From NCBI RefSeq assembly GCF_022179185.1, contig NZ_BPQJ01000001.1, positions 62,001 to 126,000 of the forward strand: a stretch of DNA of 64,000 bases, in the 5' to 3' direction. Every line of letters starts with the position of its first letter. The stretch's first letter is position 1. The notes beneath the pieces were generated by a model. It worked only from the letters and a program-made list of their open reading frames with translations. It was not told the origin of the DNA and did not search any database. Shown here piece after piece: positions 53,619 through 64,000 of this stretch. The stretch comes from Methylobacterium frigidaeris. GTDB taxonomy: Bacteria > Pseudomonadota > Alphaproteobacteria > Rhizobiales > Beijerinckiaceae. Made by a program: the position numbers and the translations under genes.

Positions 53619-54506
53619 TCACCGTCCGGCCGTCGGCCCCTTGTCGGTCCAGTCCGGCGGCAGGCCGAAGGAATCGCCGATGATGCCGTCGACGCCCGGG
53701 GCGCGGCCGAAGGCCTGGCAGTCGGGATCGCGGGGCATCTCGCCGAGCACCGTCACGCGGACGCGGTCGTAGGTCGGGATGGTGAGCTCGGACTCGAACG
53801 GGTCCTGGCCGGTGGCGAGATACGAGCCGAAATCCTGGCCGAAATCGCCGGCGAGGTCGTAGATGTCGGCGACGGGCGAGAACCGGGCCTGGTTGGTGAA
53901 GGAGTTGGCGCCCCCGGCCCACACCATTGCGGCGCGCTGCTGGCGGCGCGCATCCAGGGCCTCGGCCTCGACCGTGAGGTCGCCGAGCCCGATCGGCAAG
54001 CGCGGCACCGGCACCTTGCCGACGGTGTCGGCGAAACCGACACCGACCTGCGCGGCGATCGTGATCGCCGCCGAGGCGCCGACGGCGACGCCGGAGGCCG
54101 GCACGTTGGTGAGGCCGGCGCGGGTGATGTTCGCACGCACGGTCAGGTCGGCCGGGCCGGACGAGACCACGTCGTAGCGCAGCGACAGCTCGTAGCAGAG
54201 CGCCCGGTCCGCCGCGTTGGCGACGACCTGGCGCTCCTGCTCGGTCACGGCGGGACCGGAGACGAGCGCGGAGAAGGTGGTGGGGATGATGCGGACGGTC
54301 CGCACCCGCGCCATCGCAGCCTTGTCGATGAAGATCCGCGACTTCGTGGCGGTGGCCTCGCTCGGCGTCAGGTGATCGTAGCGCGTCAGCAGGCCCGTCT
54401 GGGTCAGCACCGGCGTGGCGCAGCCCGCCAGCAGCGCCAAGGTCGCCACGGCCGCGACGCGGCGGGCGGCCCGCGCGTTCAAGGCAGCCTTGATTGTCGT
54501 CCGCAT
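53619..54506 (-). CDS. DUF3313-type lipoprotein
   Basis: A 295-residue lipoprotein with the lipobox LLAGC after VAAVATLALLAGCATP. The mature part has GLLTRYDHLTP, IFIDKAAMARVRTVRIIPTTFS, AADRALCYELSLRYDVV, typical of DUF3313, and ends in a segment with GGANSFTNQARFSPVADIYDLAGDFG. ATG 54506 puts the signal peptide at the N-terminus; the frame starts at 54563. It converges with the DUF2269 gene. Function unknown. Confidence 0.75.
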   Translation of the reverse strand: MRTTIKAALNARAARRVAAVATLALLAGCATPVLTQTGLLTRYDHLTPSEATATKSRIFIDKAAMARVRTVRIIPTTFSALVSGPAVTEQERQVVANAADRALCYELSLRYDVVSSGPADLTVRANITRAGLTNVPASGVAVGASAAITIAAQVGVGFADTVGKVPVPRLPIGLGDLTVEAEALDARRQQRAAMVWAGGANSFTNQARFSPVADIYDLAGDFGQDFGSYLATGQDPFESELTIPTYDRVRVTVLGEMPRDPDCQAFGRAPGVDGIIGDSFGLPPDWTDKGPTAGR

Positions 54507-54760
54507 TCGGTCGCTTTCCCGGATCGCGCGAAGCCGCACCCACGGAGACCCTGCAAGGCTCAACCCTGCGAGGATTCCCGGAGGCCGGCTCCCGGCGGCG
54601 CAAGGGCGGGTCCGTCCGGACTCGCCGCGCCGTTATGCCGTTGAGCCTAACCGTCGCCGCGACAGGGGGAAAGCCGAGCTTGGCAGCAGCACTCGCTTCG
54701 GCCCAGGCTGTAACGCTTCGGCCACATTGTTTCCGAGGGTCAGGGTCCTAGACGGACCGT

Positions 54761-55549
54761 TCAGGCCAGAGCCGCCATGCTGCAGCTCTGGCCGCCATCC
54801 ACAGGCAGGCACACGCCGGTGATGAAGCGGGCCTCGTCGGAGGCGAGGAAGACCGCCGCGTGGGCGATATCCCAGGCCTCGCCGAGGCGGCCGAGCGGCA
54901 CCCGGCGGTCGCGGCCGGATTCCGGAGTGCCGGTGCCCCGGCACTCGTCGGCGAGCGTCGTGTCGAGGAGGCCCGGCAGGATCGCGTTGGCCCGGATACC
55001 GTCGCGGGCATATTGCATCGCCACCGACACGGTCGCCTGGTTCACCGCCGCCTTGGCGGCCGCGTAGGCGAAGGCCGGCGTGCCGGTCCAGCGCCGGGAG
55101 GCGACCGACGAGATGTTGACCACGGCGCCCGACCGCCGCGCCCGCATCCCCGGCAGCACCGCCTTGCAGGTGCGCCACACGCCGCCGACATTGACCTCGA
55201 TCGCCCGCCGCCAGGTCTCCTCGTCGAGATCCTCCGGGCCGCCGGCCTCCGGCATCCCGACATTGTTGTGCAGGATGTCGATGCGGCCGAACCGCGTCTC
55301 GCCGACGGCCACCGCCTTCTTCACCGCATCGTAATCGGTGACGTCCGCGCAGAGCGCCTCGGCCTCGTTGCCCTCCTCGGCGATGATCTGCGCCGTCTCC
55401 TCGGCGGCGGCGAGCAGCCGGTCGACACAGATCACCTTGGCTCCCTCGCGGGCGAAGGCGACGGCGACGGCCTTGCCGTTGCCCCAGCCGGTGCCCGCGG
55501 AGCCCGCTCCGAACACGATCGCGATCTTCTTCAGCAGGCGTGTCGACAT
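54761..55549 (-). CDS. short-chain dehydrogenase/reductase
   Basis: A 262-residue classical SDR. The cofactor loop GAGSAGTGWGNGKAVA has an unusual insertion compared with the TGxxxGxG consensus. ILHNNVGMP replaces the common NNAG. The catalytic Ser is in NISSVASRRW and the Tyr-Lys pair in YAAAKAAV. The C-terminus is FITGVCLPVDGGQS. ATG 55549 has GGAGG 9 bases upstream. The HNNVG plus GSAGTGWGNGKA pattern marks a subgroup often annotated as glucose-1-dehydrogenase-like; the substrate is unknown. No operon partner. Confidence 0.88.
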   Translation of the reverse strand: MSTRLLKKIAIVFGAGSAGTGWGNGKAVAVAFAREGAKVICVDRLLAAAEETAQIIAEEGNEAEALCADVTDYDAVKKAVAVGETRFGRIDILHNNVGMPEAGGPEDLDEETWRRAIEVNVGGVWRTCKAVLPGMRARRSGAVVNISSVASRRWTGTPAFAYAAAKAAVNQATVSVAMQYARDGIRANAILPGLLDTTLADECRGTGTPESGRDRRVPLGRLGEAWDIAHAAVFLASDEARFITGVCLPVDGGQSCSMAALA

Positions 55550-55667
55550 GGCCCGAGCCTCCGTCCTCGACGGAGACTCGCGACAAAGGCCCGCCCCGCG
55601 CAACGGGCGGGGAAGCAGGGCGGCCAGGATTCGCCCGCATGGATCGGGCGGTGACAGGCGCCTCCCG

Positions 55668-55874
55668 TCAGGCCCGGGCGGACCCCGCCCCTCTGGCGAA
55701 GCGCCAAGCCGCGACCGCGCCCGCCACGGCGAGGCAGAGCTGGGCGAGGCTTCCCTCGCCCAGATGGGCGTGCCCGAGATCGAGACGCACGGCGAGACGC
55801 ACGGCAAGGCCGGTGGCCCAGTACCCGAGGCAGAAGGTCAGGGCGGCGAACAGGAGCGCGACGAAGTCGTTCAT
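55668..55874 (-). CDS. small two-helix membrane protein
   Basis: A 68-residue protein (MNDFVALLFAALTFCLGYWATGLAVRL...) with two hydrophobic segments and a short basic tail. The frame is open to 56225, but ATG 55874 gives a sensible membrane protein with a G-rich ribosome site. No family recognised. Low certainty. Confidence 0.4.
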   Translation of the reverse strand: MNDFVALLFAALTFCLGYWATGLAVRLAVRLDLGHAHLGEGSLAQLCLAVAGAVAAWRFARGAGSARA

Positions 55875-56025
55875 GAGCGAGACCCCCGCAGGCGAGGACG
55901 CGACCGCATCGTCCTGCCGGCCGGCGAGACGATGCGGGACCATGTAGCCCGAGCAGGCTTGCCCGAGGCCGGTCTGCCCGGCAGGAGCAAGAGCCGCGCC
56001 AGACCACCCGCCCCAAATCAGCCCC

Positions 56026-56631
56026 TCACTCCGGTCGCGTCGCCTGCATCGACGGGCGCGCACCGAAGCGCGCGTACCACTCCGCCGCGGCCGGGGCGCG
56101 CTCGCGCCAGCCGAGATCGGGCAAGCGAAGGTCGAGATAGCCCAAGCCGCAGCCATAGGTGATGGTGGCGATGTCGACCCGCTCGCCGAAGGCGGGCGCT
56201 GCGGCCTCGATCTGCGCCAGCGCATCGACGATCTTTTCCCGCTGACCGGCGACCCAGGCCGGCGAGCGCTCAGTCTCCTGGCGTACCCGGGTCTCGTAGA
56301 CGCAGAGCAGCGCCGCGTCGAGCAGGCCGTCGCCGGTCGACTGCGCGGTGAGCGCCGTCCAGCGCGCCGGGCCAGGAGCCGGGAAGAAACCGCCCTGCCC
56401 GAGATGATCGAGATACTCGCAGATCACCCGGCTGTCGGCGAGCATCGTGCCGTCGTCGAGGATCAGGGTCGGCACCTGCGCGAGGGGGTTCTGCGCTCGG
56501 ATGTTCGCATCGCGGTTGATCGGGTGGGCCGCCGCGGACAGCAGTTCGATCCGCTCGAATAGCCCGAGTTCGTGGGCGACGACCAGCACCTTGCGGACGA
56601 AGGGAGAAGCCTTGGCATAGAAGAGTTTCAT
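56026..56631 (-). CDS. glutathione S-transferase
   Basis: A 201-residue GST. The N-terminal thioredoxin fold starts MKLFYAKASPFVRKVLVVAHELGL with a Ser near the glutathione thiol site. NPLAQVPTLILDDGTMLADSRVICEYLD holds the cis-Pro and the glutathione Glu/Asp-Ser pair. The helical C-domain follows. GGAGGAA lies 6 bases before the ATG. The upstream stretch 56645-56670 is AT-rich (TTCTAGAAT) and may contain its promoter. Role in detoxification inferred. Confidence 0.9.
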   Translation of the reverse strand: MKLFYAKASPFVRKVLVVAHELGLFERIELLSAAAHPINRDANIRAQNPLAQVPTLILDDGTMLADSRVICEYLDHLGQGGFFPAPGPARWTALTAQSTGDGLLDAALLCVYETRVRQETERSPAWVAGQREKIVDALAQIEAAAPAFGERVDIATITYGCGLGYLDLRLPDLGWRERAPAAAEWYARFGARPSMQATRPE

Positions 56632-56839
56632 TGGGTTCCTCCGGACTTCTTGATTCTAGAAAATTTGCTCGCGACCTCGTCCTGAGATTTGCGAAGAGCC
56701 TCGACGGAAGCCCGCAATCGTCTCCGCGATCTCTGGATATCTTCTTCAAGGCTCACCCCATTCGCACCTCAGGATGAGGTCCTGTGCGGGGTGAACTCGT
56801 GGCCTGCACGATCCATGACCGTGAATCCGTGCTTCAGGC

Positions 56840-58042
56840 TCACTGCCCCCTCGCCGGTGCCGCCGGCTTGGCGGCGGGCTTGGGCGGAGCCGCCGGCGTT
56901 GCGCCAGCCGCAGCGGGCTTGGGCGGGGTCGGCGGGCGTGGTGTCTCGAGGCTGAGGCGGCGCACCGGCCAGCCGTCGCTCCAGCGCTCCATGTCGATGA
57001 AGCGCGGGTTGCTCTTCAGGCTCGCGGCGTTCTGGCCCGAGAAGGCGGCAGCAGCCGCCATGTCGAAGGTCTTCCAGAAGGCGAGGTAGTCGAGGCTGTC
57101 GGTGCCGGCGGCGTTGATCTGGCCGACCAGGACCGTCTGCTCGCCGGTGAGGGTCATGTCGGCCGACCACTTGAACGGGGCCGGCTTCTGCTTCGGGTCG
57201 GGGGTCGGCAGCTTCAGCTGCGCCACATCGTAGGCCGGGCTGCCGCCGGCGGGCGAGGCCAGGGTGGCGGAGAGGGCCGGGAAGCCGTGATCGTCGGAGA
57301 GCGCGCGGACCATCAGCTTGTGGTCGATCGGCACGGCGCTCGCCTCCCGCATCACGCGCCGGGCGGCGATGTCGGCGGCGCGGGCATCCCGGTCGCCGAT
57401 GACCGTGACGATCATCGTGGCAGGGTCGATGGCGTTGAGGTCGTGCAGGGCGATGCCCCGGGCCTTGTCGTCCCGGGCGATGCCGCCCGGCATGACGCCG
57501 AAGATCAGTCTCGGCACCGGCAGGCCGGTCTCCTTGGCATGGGCGGCGAGGTTTGCCGCCAGCGGCACGCCGGCGAGGTGGCCGATCAGCGCCACCCGGC
57601 TCGTGTCGGGTTTGGCCTCCTGGTCGCCGGCGAGTTCGGCCAGGGCGTCCTTGATCAGGGTCGCGGCGACGCCGCTCGCATCCACCGGCCTGGTGCGCCC
57701 CACTTCCTGGAAGCGCGGAAAGAGCACGAGGGTGCCCGAGCGTGCGAGATGCTCGATCCAGGCGCCGTAGGCCTGCGGGTTCACCGCGCCCCAGGCGTGC
57801 AGCATCACCACCACCGGCCGCCCCTGCGCCGGGGCGGCGCCGTTGCCGTAATAGGCCAGGGTGACCGCGCCGGCCCGGCCCAGCACCCGCTTCACCACGC
57901 TCGCGGCGGAGTAGGCCTGCCCGCCCGGCCCCTCCTTCGGCTGGGCGGGCGGCGTGGCGGCCCCCGCGCCAGGCACGCCGCCGAGAACCGCGAGGGCGAA
58001 GGCGAACGGAAGGGCGAGGCGGATACGGGAGAGCGAAGGCAT
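56840..58042 (-). CDS. secreted alpha/beta hydrolase-fold protein without nucleophile
   Basis: A 400-residue exported protein with a signal peptide (LPFAFALAVLGGVPGAGA). The fold matches dienelactone or poly-ester hydrolases: RPVVVMLHAWGAVNPQAYGAWIEHLARSGTLVLFPR (in parts), VALIGHLAGVPLAANLA, and DRDARAAD and DDHGFPAL for the acid and His regions. The nucleophile elbow GxSxG reads GHLAG: Ser is replaced by Leu (codon at 57575-57577). It is therefore likely non-hydrolytic. The C-terminus is Pro/Ala rich. A degenerate CtrA-like site lies at 58122-58136 upstream. Confidence 0.72.
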   Translation of the reverse strand: MPSLSRIRLALPFAFALAVLGGVPGAGAATPPAQPKEGPGGQAYSAASVVKRVLGRAGAVTLAYYGNGAAPAQGRPVVVMLHAWGAVNPQAYGAWIEHLARSGTLVLFPRFQEVGRTRPVDASGVAATLIKDALAELAGDQEAKPDTSRVALIGHLAGVPLAANLAAHAKETGLPVPRLIFGVMPGGIARDDKARGIALHDLNAIDPATMIVTVIGDRDARAADIAARRVMREASAVPIDHKLMVRALSDDHGFPALSATLASPAGGSPAYDVAQLKLPTPDPKQKPAPFKWSADMTLTGEQTVLVGQINAAGTDSLDYLAFWKTFDMAAAAAFSGQNAASLKSNPRFIDMERWSDGWPVRRLSLETPRPPTPPKPAAAGATPAAPPKPAAKPAAPARGQ

Positions 58043-58215
58043 GAGGCTGGGGGGCTGGCGGCTCGGGAGGCGCACCCCACACTGTTTCGCGCCCGCACTC
58101 AAGGCGTGATCGCGCAGAAGCATAACCGTTCGTTGAGCTTGTCGCTTCCGCGGTACAGTCACACCCCGAGCCCCCATGAGCAGGGGCGGAGTCCCGGCGG
58201 GTCCCGCGGCAGATT

Positions 58216-58428
58216 CTAACTGCGCCCCTCCGGCTCATCCCCCAGCACGGCATGCAGCCGGCCGATCAGAGCATCGAGTTCCTGAGGAACCGGTTCGTCG
58301 GTCACGTCGGTGTACATCGCCCGCAAATCGCACCCGAGCTTGGCGAGAAGCAGCGCATCGGCGAAGGACGACGCAGTCGTGTGCGTCTGTCCGTAGCTCG
58401 CGGCGTGGTTGCTCGGGATCAACTTCAT
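58216..58428 (-). CDS. NepR-like anti-sigma factor peptide
   Basis: A 70-residue peptide whose core, LGCDLRAMYTDVTDEPVPQE followed by LDALIGRLHAVLG (residues 31-63), matches the NepR pattern LRxxYxxVxxEPVPxxxxxLLxxL. NepR binds the ECF sigma factor EcfG and is released by PhyR in the general stress response. Here no phyR, ecfG or kinase gene lies next to it, so it would be a stand-alone paralogue. The Asp usually following EPVP is Gln here. The ribosome site is weak. The PhyR cascade was first described in Methylobacterium. Confidence 0.65.
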   Translation of the reverse strand: MKLIPSNHAASYGQTHTTASSFADALLLAKLGCDLRAMYTDVTDEPVPQELDALIGRLHAVLGDEPEGRS

Positions 58429-58719
58429 GGCACGACTACGGGAACGGTGGTCCCGGCTCCGTTAGGGAAAAGGGTGAGGTCTGCGGCGCGGATCGGCGCC
58501 CGAAGGTTCGATGACTGTCGGACGATGACTTGCGCCGGATCGACGGCTCGCCATGAACAACGCGCTTCCGGGAGGGCAGTTGCGCCCGATTCTCGGGCGA
58601 ACGCCCGGACCAGAGCTGGTCCCGTGCTCCCGCGCACGGGACCGCGGCCGATTCCATCACGCGTCCCGACAGTTAACTCATATTAACCACGGTCGGGGAG
58701 CGGTGGTCAGGGTCCTGCC
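58429..58719. other. intergenic region, no gene seen
   Basis: A 291-base spacer upstream of the NepR-like gene and downstream of the next gene. Two TTAA motifs at 58673 and 58683 are spaced by six bases, not seven. I see no terminator with a T run. Confidence 0.4.
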
Positions 58720-59409
58720 CTACATCGGCGGCGTCAGGCCGTCCTTGCCGACCGAGATGCTGCGCGCCTCGAGCCGGTCCCCGTCCCGGACGGCCGAGGC
58801 GAAGACCTTGGCGCCCGGCACCAGCACCGCCCGGTCGGCCGGCTCCAGCATCACGATCGGCGTGCCGGGCGGCACCGCGACCGCGAGGCTCTGGCCCTTG
58901 TACGAGACCGTGAGGGTGCGGCCACCGCCGACGCTGGAACCGCTGCCTCCGACGGTGCCGTTGGTCATGCTGGTCTCGACCTCCGGGGCTTTAACCGTCC
59001 CGTTGGTCATGCTGGTCTCGACCGGGCCGCTGCCGGGGCCGTCGGGCAGCCGGTCCCAGGGGAAGTGCCCCTCGCCGGTTCCGCGCAAAGCCTCGGGGAA
59101 GATCAGCACTTCGAGGGCGATCGGCGGGTCGCCGGGTTGAGCCCCGGCCTTCGCGGCGGTGCCGATGAAGCTGCCGTCCTTGACCTGTTCGAGGCTCGCC
59201 GGCGCCAGCTGCGCCACCCGCGTGCCGGCGCCGAGCCGGATCGTCTCCGCCGTACCGGCGCGGGTGCGGATGGTGACCGCGTCCGCCTCGACGCGCTCGA
59301 TCGTGCCGCGCAGGCGCTCGACCTGCGGCGCGGCCAGTACGCTGCTCGTGTTGACCGCGCTCGCCGCGACGGTCAGGCCGGCGGCCGCGATCGTCCTGAG
59401 GAGGGTCAT
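58720..59409 (-). CDS. exported protein with DUF5666-like domain and internal repeat
   Basis: A 229-residue secreted protein. Signal peptide MTLLRTIAAAGLTVAASAVNTSSVLAA. Residues 30-120 read VERLRGTIERVEADAVTIRTRAGTAETIRLGAGTRVAQL, a small beta-barrel pattern like DUF5666 or metal-binding domains. A 14-residue unit VETSMTNGTVKAPE is repeated once (about residues 130-155). A second beta module (LTVSYKGQSLAVAVPPGTPIVMLEPAD) ends the chain. CGGAG sits 6 bases before the ATG. Function unknown. Confidence 0.7.
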   Translation of the reverse strand: MTLLRTIAAAGLTVAASAVNTSSVLAAPQVERLRGTIERVEADAVTIRTRAGTAETIRLGAGTRVAQLAPASLEQVKDGSFIGTAAKAGAQPGDPPIALEVLIFPEALRGTGEGHFPWDRLPDGPGSGPVETSMTNGTVKAPEVETSMTNGTVGGSGSSVGGGRTLTVSYKGQSLAVAVPPGTPIVMLEPADRAVLVPGAKVFASAVRDGDRLEARSISVGKDGLTPPM

Positions 59410-59535
59410 GGGAACTCCGGGGCCAGAAATTCGGGGAATTCGAGCTCCGGAACGAGGAGCCCCGGCTGTTATGGTCCGCCCCAGAGGCGCCGGCCATCGC
59501 CTCGCGCACACTTGATCGTGCGGGGAGCCGCGGCC

Positions 59536-59841
59536 TCAGGCCTCCTCGTCCTCCTCCGGCTCCAAGGTCGCCTTGACGGTGTCGAGCACCCGCCGGGCGA
59601 GGTCGGAATCGGGATCCTCGCGGGTGAGCGCGTCCTCCAGCATGGCGAGGAAGCCGCCGAGCTGGTGGCGGTAATGGTCGGAATCGACCCCGCGCAGGAT
59701 GCCGGCGACGAAGCGCACCGCCATCTGCAGCGCCACCTGCTTGGCGGCGACATCCGATTGCGCCTCGGAGAGCCGGGCGATCATCTCGCCGTGGCGGGCC
59801 GAGAGCGTGGTCAGGCCGTTGATCTTGTCGTCCGGGCTCAT
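59536..59841 (-). CDS. small helical hypothetical protein, 101 aa
   Basis: A soluble helical protein (MSPDDKINGLTTLSARHGEMIARLSEAQSD..., VAGILRGVDSDHYRHQLGGFLAMLEDALTREDPDSDLARRVLDTV) ending in an acidic tail. ATG 59841 has GGGAG 7 bases upstream. It lies downstream of acnA on the same strand, beyond a terminator-like hairpin. No known family. Confidence 0.6.
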   Translation of the reverse strand: MSPDDKINGLTTLSARHGEMIARLSEAQSDVAAKQVALQMAVRFVAGILRGVDSDHYRHQLGGFLAMLEDALTREDPDSDLARRVLDTVKATLEPEEDEEA

Positions 59842-59864
59842 CGCGCGTCTCCCGAGAATAGGAA

Positions 59865-59892
59865 GGGGGCCCTTCCTGCCGGAAAGGCCCCC
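59865..59892 (-). terminator. hairpin downstream of acnA
   Basis: Twelve-base arms (GGGGGCCCTTCC / GGAAAGGCCCCC) with one mismatch and a 4-base loop, about 95 bases after the acnA stop codon. No T run. Probable acnA terminator. Confidence 0.55.
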
Positions 59893-59986
59893 GTCGTGTA
59901 GCGGTTCCCGAGAGCCTGTCACGGGCTTCCGGGTGTCTGGAAGCTCTCCCTTTCGGGGATCGCCCGAGGGGAGAGGCCGGCGCCCG

Positions 59987-62686
<2,700 letters not shown>

Positions 62687-63064
62687 GGCGTGGTCCTCAC
62701 GAGGGGTTGTCGAACACGGCACAGGCAGGACCTGCGCCACTACCAAGTGTTCGGCCGGATGCGCTGCGGATTCGGCCCTGCCTGACGCAGGGAAGACCCG
62801 TGTGCCGCCCGCCCTCGCCTGACGGCGGGAATCGGACGGTGCGCGCGCCGCCCCGGGGGTGCCCGGACTGGGATGCGCGAAGGACGGTTTGGACGCCTCT
62901 GAAGGTCGCGCGGCGCAGCCGGGGATGCGTATAGAACACTTCGAAACTGGCCGCTACGGGTCTGGTAGCCGCGCAATCGGTCATTCTCGCCGGGGCAGGC
63001 ATAGCGTAAACGCGGGCTATCCCCCCTCCCGTCTGCGGAGCCCCCTGCCCTTGGATCGCTCCCC
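62687..63064. promoter_or_regulatory. acnA / ccmA divergent intergenic region
   Basis: A 378-base non-coding region between two divergent genes. Short open frames in it are Arg/Pro-rich and unsupported. It must carry both promoters; I could not pick a confident -35/-10 pair. A small AT-richer island occurs at 62927-62948 (GTATAGAACACTTCGAAACT). Confidence 0.4.
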
Positions 63065-63727
63065 TTGCGCCTGATCGCCGAGGACCTCGCCTGCCGGCGC
63101 TCCGGCCGACGCATCTTCGCCGGGCTCTCCTTCACCCTGGAGGCCGGCGAGGCACTGACCGTCACCGGCCGCAACGGGGTCGGCAAATCGTCGCTGCTCG
63201 CGATTCTCGCCGGGCGGCTGCGGCCGGAGGCCGGGCGCCTGATCGCGGAGAATGTCGGCGAGCGCACGATCCCCGAATGCCTCCACGTCGTCGGCCACCG
63301 CGACGGGCTGAAAGGCGCGCTCACGGCGCAAGAGAACCTGAGCTTCGCCCGCGACCTCCTGGGCGACGCCGACCTCGAACCCCGCGCGGCGCTGGCCCGC
63401 CTCGGCCTCGCCCACGCGGCGGGATTGCCGGTGGCCTACCTGTCCGCGGGCCAGCGCCGGCGGGTGGCGCTCGCCCGGCTGCTCGTCTGCCGTCGGCCGC
63501 TCTGGCTCCTCGACGAGCCGACCGCCGCCCTCGACGTCGCCTCGCAGGACGCGCTCGCCGGCCTGATGCGGGCGCATCTGAGTGACGGCGGCCTCGTCAT
63601 CGCGGCGACCCACCAGGCACTGGGCCTGGAGAGCGCGCGCGAACTCTCCGTCGAGGCGTTCCGCACCAGCCGGGCCGATCTCGCGGCCGATCCTTTCCAG
63701 GTTGATTCTTCGGCGGAGGCCGTCTGA
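63065..63727 (+). CDS. ccmA: haem exporter ATP-binding protein CcmA
   Basis: A 220-residue ABC ATPase for cytochrome c maturation. Walker A is GRNGVGKSSLL, the signature motif LSAGQRRRVALARLL and Walker B LWLLDEPTAALD. With CcmB, CcmC and CcmD it drives release of haem-loaded CcmE in the inner membrane. The start appears to be TTG at 63065 (LRLIAEDLACRRSGR); no in-frame ATG lies near. The stop overlaps the ccmB start (TGATG). Confidence 0.92.
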   Translation: MRLIAEDLACRRSGRRIFAGLSFTLEAGEALTVTGRNGVGKSSLLAILAGRLRPEAGRLIAENVGERTIPECLHVVGHRDGLKGALTAQENLSFARDLLGDADLEPRAALARLGLAHAAGLPVAYLSAGQRRRVALARLLVCRRPLWLLDEPTAALDVASQDALAGLMRAHLSDGGLVIAATHQALGLESARELSVEAFRTSRADLAADPFQVDSSAEAV

Positions 63728-64000
63728 TGGGCCGCGCCTTCCTGGCGGTGGTCGCCCGCGACCTGCGGCTGGCCGGCCGCATCGGCGGCTCCGGCGCGCT
63801 GTCCCTGGTGTTCTTCCTGATGATCGTCGCCCTATTGCCGTTTGGCCTCGGGCCCGACCTCAACCTGCTCGCCCGGATCGGGCCCGGCCTCCTGTGGATC
63901 GCCGCGGTGCTGGCGACCCTGATCGGCCTCGACCGCCTGTTCCAGGCCGACGAGGAGGACGGCTCCCTCGATCTCCTCTCCGGCGCCCCCGCGCCGCTCG
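63727..64000 (+). CDS. ccmB: haem exporter membrane protein CcmB (partial, runs off the end)
   Basis: The first 91 codons of ccmB: MGRAFLAVVARDLRLAGRIG, a helix GALSLVFFLMIVALLPFGLG, then LLWIAAVLATLIGLDRLFQADEEDGSLDLL, the conserved CcmB opening. The ATG overlaps the ccmA stop. Truncated by the window edge; the rest was not seen. Confidence 0.9.
   Translation, partial: MGRAFLAVVARDLRLAGRIGGSGALSLVFFLMIVALLPFGLGPDLNLLARIGPGLLWIAAVLATLIGLDRLFQADEEDGSLDLLSGAPAPL

Noticed and set aside
58441..58463. GGAAC...CGTT as an EcfG (general stress) promoter near the NepR-like gene
   Set aside because: The spacing is 14 bases instead of 16-17, and the element points away from the gene.
58673..58686. Pair of TTAA motifs as a CtrA box
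   Set aside because: The spacer is six bases, whereas the consensus needs seven.

Overview
The window reads as a chromosomal segment of a Methylobacterium-like alphaproteobacterium (Hyphomicrobiales). Base composition is very GC-rich throughout. The gene set fits that lineage: the cell-cycle pair ctrA and chpT beside flagellar and chemotaxis genes, a hopanoid side-chain locus, phasins, DUF1134/EipA, TIGR02302, DUF2852, and the HIG1, cobalamin adenosyltransferase, etfB, etfA, hbd gene chain. The genus is inferred; no rRNA or tRNA gene was seen to confirm it.

Layout. 0-6 kb: a CitE-type CoA-ester lyase, two small unknowns, a TadG-like von Willebrand protein, and three phasin-type genes in a row. 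6-10 kb: a methyltransferase overlapping a YbhN-type membrane protein, an alpha/beta hydrolase and a GNAT acetyltransferase. 10-20.6 kb: a motility and cell-cycle block with fliI-fliJ, divergent ctrA, then cheR, cheB, cheY, cheW, a hybrid cheA and chpT on the minus strand. 20.7-26.5 kb: cysQ, a YHS-type protein, eipA, a coiled-coil membrane protein, a Cys-rich secreted peptide and a Cache-type hybrid histidine kinase with a perfect CtrA box (TTAA-N7-TTAAC) upstream. 26.8-31.6 kb: lptM-like lipoprotein, lysA, TIGR02302. 31.7-37.4 kb: outer-membrane barrel, HIG1 protein, PagL-like barrel, pduO-type ATR, etfB, etfA and hbd. 38.7-43 kb: quinone oxidoreductase, then three genes matching the URC uracil-degradation pathway described in yeasts. 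43-50.2 kb: DUF2852, a ModA-like binding protein and hpnK, hpnJ, hpnI, hpnM, hpnL. 50.4-59.8 kb: an AGAT-like amidinotransferase, an SDR-DoxX fusion, DUF2269, lipoprotein, SDR, GST, a hydrolase-fold protein lacking its nucleophile, an orphan NepR-like peptide and small unknowns. 59.9-64 kb: acnA, with divergent ccmA-ccmB, the latter cut by the window end.

How they work together. ChpT passes phosphate to CtrA, which controls motility, pili and envelope genes in alphaproteobacteria; several such targets lie here, some with candidate CtrA boxes. The hpn genes build a sugar or cyclitol ether on bacteriohopanetetrol. EtfAB, Hbd, ATR, the CitE-like lyase and the phasins belong to acyl-CoA and polyhydroxybutyrate metabolism. 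The most interesting single item is the URC operon: upp makes UMP, and the GTP-cyclohydrolase-II-like URC1 and DUF1688 URC4 are proposed to open and break it down, an unusual non-reductive pyrimidine catabolic route.
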